DNA of 64,000 nucleotides, from assembly GCA_030549495.1 (NCBI GenBank), contig JAUIRK010000251.1, forward strand, positions 186,001 to 250,000, written 5' to 3'. Source of the stretch: Nectonema munidae (Eukaryota; Nematomorpha; Nectonematoida; Nectonematidae). A program made the position numbers and the translations under genes. The notes under the pieces were generated by a model. It was not told the DNA's origin and did not search any database. It saw only the letters and a program-made list of their open reading frames with translations. Positions 56,669-64,000 of this stretch are shown piece after piece; position 1 is the first letter of the stretch, and each line of letters begins with the position of its first letter.

Positions 56669-56679
56669 GTATGTAAGTA

Positions 56680-58950
56680 CAGTCCCAAATGTCATTTAAA
56701 AAAATAAGTGATCAAAAAAATATTTCAGATAGTAACATTTTTCAATTTTATTGCCTCACGTAGTTCAAAAATAGTGGATAACAAAAATTTTATAAAAAAT
56801 AATATTTGAGATTTAAACTTTAATTTTTTTAACTAATCGTTTGTTTTTTTCAATGAAATTTTAATATTTAAATCAGACGACTTTTATCTTTTTGGAGATT
56901 GGTGTTACGCTAGTCCTAATGTTGTGTTCCTTGTAAAATATTAAATTAGATATATAGATAAATGTAGGTATATACGTTAATATTTAAATGGATATAGTGT
57001 CTAAAATATATTCGAGCTATACTATTTTCTAATGTCTTTAAAGCAGTACATCACACGGAAGAGGCTGGTGGCATATGATATGGGGTAACACTTCTCGCGG
57101 TCACAAATATTAAAAATATGTATAGTTATTTAGAATAAATGTCTATTGTTATAGAAATGAAAGTAAACTCTTAAAAGTTGTTATCAAGTCTGATGGAGAT
57201 GGATTTTTATGGGGTGATTAAAAACTTTTCTCACATTAAAACATGAAAAGAAATTATGTAAATGTACTGTGTGAAAAAAACCTTAAAAAAAATTTTTTTC
57301 TTTAAAAAACATTTAAAAAATCTTTAATTTTTGTTTTGACTATATTAACGATGATAATTGCCATAATCTTTTGGATATTTTGTTTTTAGTGTCCTGAGAA
57401 AAAAATAGACTTAAGAAATAATTGAATCAGAGTAAATTTCTAACGAGCCTGAAATATATAAATGAAAAAGAACACTTATTTAGGTACTTATAAGTTAATT
57501 AGATTGCTATTATTCGAATTGAAATATTAGAGCGAAGCGAGAAACGAATACCAGCTAGTTTCTATTATTTTTAGTGTTTAGTTTAACGTTAGTTATTCTA
57601 ACGTAAATTAGTTAATTAGTTAGATTATAATTATTCCAGTTAAAAGTTTTAAATAGATGTTCACACAAAGACTTAACATTTGTGCCTTAATATTTAACAC
57701 CATTAGTATATATAATATAGTTTAAAATAATTTGAATAAAACCATTATTGAATTAATTTACCCTGCTCATCCTATTTATTCAAAGAATATAACAATTGAA
57801 AGATTTGTATATACAAAAGTTGGATTTTTTTCCACTTCAAAGTTTGGACCAAGATTTTCACTATTTATTTAAAAACTTAATAACCTACACTCAAAAAGAA
57901 TATTATTCTTTCAGAAATTCTCTAATTTGGTAAAAACTTTCTACAGACTCATGCTTTTTGATAAATATGCAAGCTAAGATTTTGTTTTATGAAAAATAGA
58001 AGACTTGCTCCGTGAATGTTGCTTCTCAATAAAGGAGTTTAAACCGTTAACAACGAGAATAATCAGACGATATCTAAGTAAAGCAGAAGTTTTGTATTAA
58101 AAAGCATTAAAAAACGCAGACGATTTTATTTTTGTAAAGTAAACATATGTTAGCTGTGGTCAATAACATGTTAAAAATTATTTAAAAATAATACCACATC
58201 TAATTATGTTATATTTGCTGACTGTAACAAACAGAACATTAGTTGAGAACGTTTTAATTATTATCATAAATTATTTTAAAATAAATTATTTTCTTACTTA
58301 GTAAATTAAATATAAATGAAAAAATTACATTATAGAATTTCTGTATATTGAATATTTAATAATACTCCAAAGCAATTAAAGGTTGGACGCACAGAATAGA
58401 CAACTCCTCATAATTTGCTTTCATTTATTTTTTCTTCTATATTCTAATTACTTTTCATCTATGATAAATAAAAAAAATATATTTTTAAATTATGTGTCTT
58501 CTCAAGAATATAAAAATTTAATTGATTTTTCCTACTTTAGTTACTACTATTTATTTGGAAAGTTTCACTGATCTAGTTTCACTTACTTTAATGATCTTTT
58601 GAAGTTAATCTTATTATTTTGAATTCTCAAATTGTAAATGCCAATTATCGATCCTGATTAACTTTTCCAAATATATTTTTTCAACAAAGCGGTCCTTAAC
58701 ACATGTTATTTGTTTACAAGAACCTTCGATTGATAAATTTTTTTATAATACTTTTATATTTATCATTTCAATCTAATTTATTTCCCCCTTCTTTGAGCTC
58801 ACATTAAGATTTGGCCTTCTGTGTATATAAGGATTTAAAATATGTAGTATGTGAAAATTATGTAAATAGTAAGTACTTTGTAGTTTTCTCAATAGCTACT
58901 TTCTTATCGTCTTCTAAAACGCTATCTGTTAATAATATATATATATCATA
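56680..58950. other. No gene recognised
   Basis: AT-rich. It contains a possible Helitron-like 3' end at 57,527-57,558, listed among the findings. Confidence 0.5.
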
Positions 58951-58959
58951 AATCTACTA

Positions 58960-61000
58960 CTGGTAATAGTGAAACTGATTCGTTCTTAGACGAATTTGAA
59001 ACTTTTATGGTCAACTACAAATATGATTTTAAATTGAGTCTATTTGTAGGTGAATTCAATTTTGATCTATTTAAAATTTCAAATAATTCACAGAACAAAT
59101 CATTCTTGAATATTTAGCTATCCAACTCTTTCAAACCTTAAATTTCCAAATACGTTCGTTTCTGTGGTCATATCCTTATTGACAATATATTTGTTCCAAT
59201 CTCTTTTTCTGCTCATCATGCATATAATATTTGTTTTCACATATCTGATCATTTGCCTTTTCTAATTTAATTTGATATACAAATCAATTTTAATGTTTCG
59301 ATATAAAAAAATTTCAATAAAAAAAGTTTCCTTAAATCAATTTCATCATTCATTTGGCAAAATTATTTGAAGAATTCTTTTGATAACCAAACACTTACTT
59401 TCATAAACTGTATAATAAGCTGTCCCAGTTTTTGGATAATAACACTAAAGTTACCATTTTTAAGATAAATTCTAATTTATACTACACGAATGCTATTAAT
59501 CATTAGTAAATAATGCTCTTCTAAAGATGATAAAATAAAGTAATAAAATATATCTAAAGTTGAAGAAATTTCACAGCGTCCAGTTAAAAAGTAAATTCTA
59601 TTCTATAAGAAATAATGTCAAATATCTATCAAAAAATTGAAAAATGAATTTTCTTGATTAAAAACGAAGCCTAAAAGTATTTGGAATCAAGTTAATGCCT
59701 AACTTAACATTAATAGCAAATCTAAGATTTCTCTAAAACATGAAGAAAATTTAATGGAATCTTTTGAGCTTTCAAAACTGTTCAACTCAAAATTCACGAA
59801 TGTCAATGGTCTTCGATATTAAAATGTTAATCATCCAAACTTTTGAACGCTAAAAAAATTCTGTTTCGACTTCATAAAGCTTTCTTTGCAAGCTATTGTG
59901 ATTTCTCTTGAAGCGAAAAAAAAATATAATGACATATATGGAATTTCTATGTACCACATAAAACTAATAATTGACGTTCAAGCGAAATTTTTTTTAATAA
60001 GCTCCAAATCTTGTCTTGAATTTTGTACTTACTCTAATATATTTAAAATCATTTAAGTATATCCAGTATTTAAAAAGTGTGATAAATACAACATTGATAA
60101 TTATTATAGACCTGCGTCTATACTACCAACAATTTCAAAAATATATGAAAAATTACTCTTAAAGCAAATTAATAGATTTTTTAACTCCAATAGCTTGTTT
60201 TATACCTATCATTTTGGATTCAGGAAGCACCATAACACTCAATCTTTACTTTGTTTGTTAGTTGATCAAATTATAAAGTTTCAGCAGGCTATTGCATTCC
60301 TACTGCCTTAATTGACTTCTCTAAAGCGTATGATCTAATTCTTTGAAACCCTTACTTCATAAATTGAATTTTTATGGTTTCCAAAAAAAGCATTGTTCCT
60401 TATGGAGTTTTATCTTGAATTGAGACAACAGCAAGTATCAATTGAAAGAATTTTGTCTGATAAAATAAGCATAACTTCATTGGTTCCCCTGGATGCATAC
60501 TAAGTCCAGTACTATTTTTGATATTCACCAATGATTTATACTATACTAACCATAAATTGAATCATTTATATTTTGCTATGATCTCAGTCTAAATATCCAT
60601 TTCTTTTCTTGTGATGAATTAATTTCTGAGAAATATATGAATAATGAACTTTAAAGAATGATTGATCCTTTGTAAATCCAGAGTCATGTTTTTTTCAAGA
60701 AATAATTAATCAACCAAAACTAAAATTGGAGAAATAGCTGTTTTAAGTCGTAGATAATTTTATTTTATTTGGTATAATGATTGATAATAAGCCAAGTTAG
60801 AAAAACTATATTTCATTCATAGTAAACTCTCTAGAGTAATTAAAATTTTGAAAGCTATCAAAAGTTATTTTCCGTTCAATGTTATTAAAAGTTTGCCATA
60901 CAATTCTTTCTTTTTACCTTACATTAATTACGGTCTAATCTTTTGGGTATATAATAGTCTCTCAATCTAAGAGTTCAGCCTTCAAAGCACTTCAAATATT
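58960..61000 (+). mobile_element. Jockey/CR1-like LINE, heavily decayed
   Basis: Endonuclease C-terminus at 59,100-59,260: ILIDNIFVPISFSAHHAYN then ICFHISDHLPF. Reverse transcriptase at 60,070-60,300: YNIDNYYRPASILPTISKIY, EKLLLKQINRFFNSNSL, HFGFRKHHNTQSLLCLLVDQ, with a degraded LDLSKAFD block next. Later scraps at 60,730-60,960. The order EN then RT on the plus strand fits one old, largely full-length copy with many stops and frame changes. Confidence 0.75.
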
Positions 61001-62880
61001 AAGTAACTTGCTAAGAAATAAAAATTTGTCGGTAAAGTATCCAAGAGAAGAATAATCTTCCATAGCTTGACAGATGCTAAGGATAGTCATGATAGGAAAT
61101 CGAAGCCATGCTATCTGAGTCGAGATAATAACATTTTACCGTTAAGCATCTCGACTTGAAGCATAAAAAGGCCCTCCACCTTTAACAACAGCAGGGCTGA
61201 TCCAGAAAATGCAGTTGCTTATATAAATAAAAAGGTGTACATAGAAAAATGTTCTTTTATATTATTTTTTATCAGAAATAATTAGAAATAAAATTGTATC
61301 AAACTGACAAAAAACATATAATTATAAAATGTAAACACATTTTGAAAATGTTGTAACGTCCCCACTCATATATCAAATCAAATAAATTTTACTAACATGT
61401 GAAAATACATATACGTTATATATATATAAATTTAGTAACATACAAATATATATGTTTGTGTATGTATAAATAGACTATTTTTATCTGTTACTGATGTTAA
61501 GAATCAAAATTAACAAAGATAAAGACACTTTTATCTGGAATGATTATGATCAAAAGAATTTTACATTATATATTTAATTAAGTAAATGTAAATGTAGTGT
61601 AAACGAAAAATTATTATCAGTTAATTAAAATCAATACCTAATTTTGCACTACTATAGGTGAGTTCAGCTTAAATAATAACAGCGATAAAACAAACTTTCA
61701 CTCCTCTTTCTATTTAATCTATCCATCTTTTATTTTGTCGCGCTCTCTCTCTCTCCTTCTCGCTCTTACTCTCATTTTAGTCTGTATATTAGTCACAAAA
61801 GGTTTTCATTTTCTCATTTATTCAATTATTATAAAAAAATAAGTAATTATTTTCTTTCATTTTATGTCTTCTGACATGAAGTAGGGGTAATAAAAAGTGA
61901 GTAATATATTATTCAAAAATTAACGTAATTACTTTTTAATAATTTACTATATTCTTAAAAAAATAAGCCAAAAAATTTATTCTATAATCAATTTTTCCAA
62001 TTAATTCCAATTTTCATATGTTTATGATTTCCTTTCAACCAATTCTTTTTTCCATGTAGTTACGTATAAAACATACATCCTTAAATTCGATATTCCTATA
62101 TAAATCAAGTGCATCTTTCTTAGAAAAACTTAAAAATTCCTTTTTTCCATTTATAAATGCACTTAAAAACTACCAATTAAAAAAAAGTTAACTTTTGTTT
62201 GATTAATAACTTGAACTACTTTTACACAAACTTTATAAAATAAGAATATTAATTTGTTGAAAGCAATAGTTCACTTTATTGAAAGATATGATCATTATTG
62301 AAGGATCCTGTTTCAAATGAATTTTTTATTTGCATTTTGCAAAAAGAAATCTTTACTGATTCAAATTAATTGTCCTTCTTTTCAACATAATTTTTCATTT
62401 TATAGTTATTGCGTACGACGTAAATAAAAAAATTTAGCAAAAACTTTTATTTTATACAATATCAAACTGGTTAGAAGAATGCGATACAACAAATTTAAGG
62501 TTTTTATACATAAGCATATAAAACATAAATTATACACTATAGTAAATATATAGAGAACAAGTTGAGGGATAAAGAAATAGTTTCCAAAAAATATCTTGCT
62601 CTAGAAGTATACATTTTAAAATTTAGATCTTATCCTCAAATTTTACTAATCAGAGAAGAAAATATGCAATTTGATTCATAATGAGTTTGAGTTGGATACA
62701 GATATTATCCTATACTTCTAAATTTTGGGAAAATCTTTTTACAAAAACCAAATAGACATAAATATATACAGTTTTGAACACATAACACTTTATAGTTTAA
62801 ATTTTTTCAAAATCATGATTACTTTTTGGGAAATGTAAATCAAAATTTTGATTGTTGAGAAATATATCTAATAAAATATA
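61000..62880. other. No gene recognised; pyrimidine-rich tract
   Basis: A CTCTCTCTCTCTCCTTCTCG tract lies at 61,742-61,775. Otherwise AT-rich, without coding signal. Confidence 0.5.
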
Positions 62881-62889
62881 CCTTCAAAT

Positions 62890-63838
62890 TTTACATGAAA
62901 TATAAAATACCTAAAAGTGTGTAACAAACTTGCGGTTTACTTCTAAAATCTCTCTCTGAAAGCATTCATTCAAATTTTACATAGAAACATTATTATAAGA
63001 AATCAATAATCGCAATTTCATTTATAAATTATTTTTCATTTAGAATTTGAAAATGCCAATCAATGTGAAACAAATTTTGCGTTTATTTCTAAAATCTGTT
63101 TCCGAGAAAATTAATTAAAATTTTACATGAAATATAGATGCTTTTATAACAAATCAACAATGCCAATTTCATTTATGGATTGTTTTTGCATTTAGACTTT
63201 GAAAATACTTATAAGTGTGAAACAAAGTTGCGGTTTATTTCTAAAATCTGTCTTCGAGAACATTCATTCAAATTTTACATGAAATATACACATTTTCATA
63301 TCAAATCAACAATGCAAATTTCATTTATAGATTATTTTGGCATTTGAATTCAAAATTACCTATAAGCGTAAAATAAATGTGTGGTTTATTTCTAAAATCT
63401 GTCTTCGAGAACATTCATTCAAATTTTACATGAAATATACACATTTTCATATCAAATCAACAATGCCAATTTCATTTATAGATTGTTTTTGCATTTGGAT
63501 TTCAAAATACTTATAAGTGTGAAACAAAGTTGCGGTTTATTTCTAAAATCTGTCTTCGAGAACATTCATTTAAATTTTACATAAAATACACACATTTTTA
63601 TAACAAATTAACAATGCCAATTCCAATTATAGATTGTTTTTGCATTTAGAATTTGAAAATACTTATAAGTGTGAAACAAAGTTGCGGTTTATTTCTAAAA
63701 TCTGTCTTCGAGAACATTCATTCAAATTTTACATAAAATACACACATTTTTATAACAAATTAACAATGCCAATTCCAATTATAGATTGTTTTTGAATTTA
63801 GAATTTGAAAATACTTGTAAGCGTGAATCAAATTTGCA
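62890..63838. repeat. Tandem satellite, about 151-bp unit, six copies
   Basis: The anchor TTCTAAAATCT occurs at 62941, 63087, 63239, 63390, 63541 and 63693, spacings 146, 152, 151, 151 and 152. Each unit carries GCGGTTTATTTCTAAAATCT, GAGAACATTCATTCAAATTT, CAATGCCAATTTCATTTATA and GATTGTTTTTGCATTT. The right-hand copies are most alike and the left edge is diverged, the usual pattern of array homogenisation. Confidence 0.95.
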
Positions 63839-63844
63839 AATCAG

Positions 63845-63966
63845 GTGTTATACACATATGTACACATTTTCAAGTAGGCTGAATCCAACAGTGATTTTTA
63901 TTTTTTATAAAAATTAATCATACCTGTCAAAAATGATTGACATATGACACTTCAACCAAAATAAAG
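63845..63966. repeat. Short repeat unit abutting the satellite
   Basis: ATGTACACATTTTCAAGTAGG, CCTGTCAAAAATGATTGAC and ATATGACACTTCA match the units around Tigger 2 (49.6-51.6 kb) in the same orientation. Confidence 0.6.
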
Positions 63967-64000
63967 GAACTTCATGATTAAATAGTACAAATAGAATTAT

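Noticed and set aside
56414-56669. Two overlapping open frames of about 60 residues
   Set aside because: They lie in a noncoding GC-rich MITE, and the frames reflect composition.
62890-63838. CRISPR-like regular spacing
   Set aside because: The whole 151-bp unit is repeated, including the parts between anchors, so it is a tandem satellite.

Overview
This is a piece of a very AT-rich eukaryotic nuclear genome (by eye about a quarter G+C). It has spliced exons with GT-AG introns, long repeat-filled introns, and many broken copies of animal transposons: pogo/Tigger, piggyBac, several hAT lineages, Jockey/CR1-like LINEs, a Penelope-like element, tRNA-derived SINEs and MITEs. There are no operons, CRISPR arrays or ribosome binding sites, so it is not bacterial. 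The mix, together with a repeated protein family (34.98-36.67 kb) that I associate with arthropod genomes, suggests an arthropod, possibly a crustacean. The species call is an inference.

The one host gene I can model is a GH20 beta-N-acetylhexosaminidase (HEXA/HEXB/HEXO family) on the + strand, from before 24,480 to about 41,828. Ten exons keep reading phase across every junction, and an eleventh is a plausible last exon. Its introns hold most of the central repeats: an uninterrupted ATG/GAT trinucleotide array of about 1.08 kb (27,807-28,888), MITEs and SINE-like sequences (29.7-31.8 kb), an antisense repeated protein gene (35-36.7 kb), a tRNA-like SINE (37.5 kb) and a truncated hAT copy (38.5-39.1 kb). 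Upstream N-terminal exons were not found, and a conserved block of about 20 residues after the catalytic Asp-Glu motif was not found either.

Layout: 1-1.7 kb holds a dispersed repeat; 1,749-3,679 is a nearly whole Tigger element with terminal repeats and TA duplications; 7.2-8.9 kb is a decayed piggyBac transposase; 9.3-9.7 kb is a G-tract MITE with an inverted relative at 31.5 kb; 10.4-10.9 kb is a second copy of the 0.76-1.2 kb repeat; 13.4 kb may hold an ATP synthase alpha-like fragment; 13.7-14.0 kb is a hAT-type MITE; 15.0-17.8 kb is a hAT copy carrying a nested MITE with a perfect 8-bp target duplication and a perfect 65-bp-arm palindrome; 20.9 kb may hold a MICOS13/QIL1-like exon; 22.5-23.0 kb is a Penelope-like GIY-YIG fragment; 23.6 kb is a LINE RT scrap; 24.8 kb is a tRNA-Glu-like pseudogene; 25.7-26.2 kb is a hAT C-terminus. 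After the hexosaminidase come a ZMYM1-like hAT fragment (42 kb), a second piggyBac end (44.2 kb), a BED-finger hAT (44.6-46.3 kb), a second decayed Tigger embedded in a short repeat (49.6-51.6 kb), a LINE C-terminus (53.8 kb), a GC-richer hAT MITE (56.4-56.7 kb), a decayed Jockey/CR1-like LINE (59-61 kb) and a 151-bp tandem satellite (62.9-63.85 kb).

No gene set acts together as a new system. The most informative signals are the microsatellite inside the hexosaminidase intron, the nested events in the 15-kb hAT copy (both absent from its paralogue at 38.5 kb), and the two possible small conserved exons.
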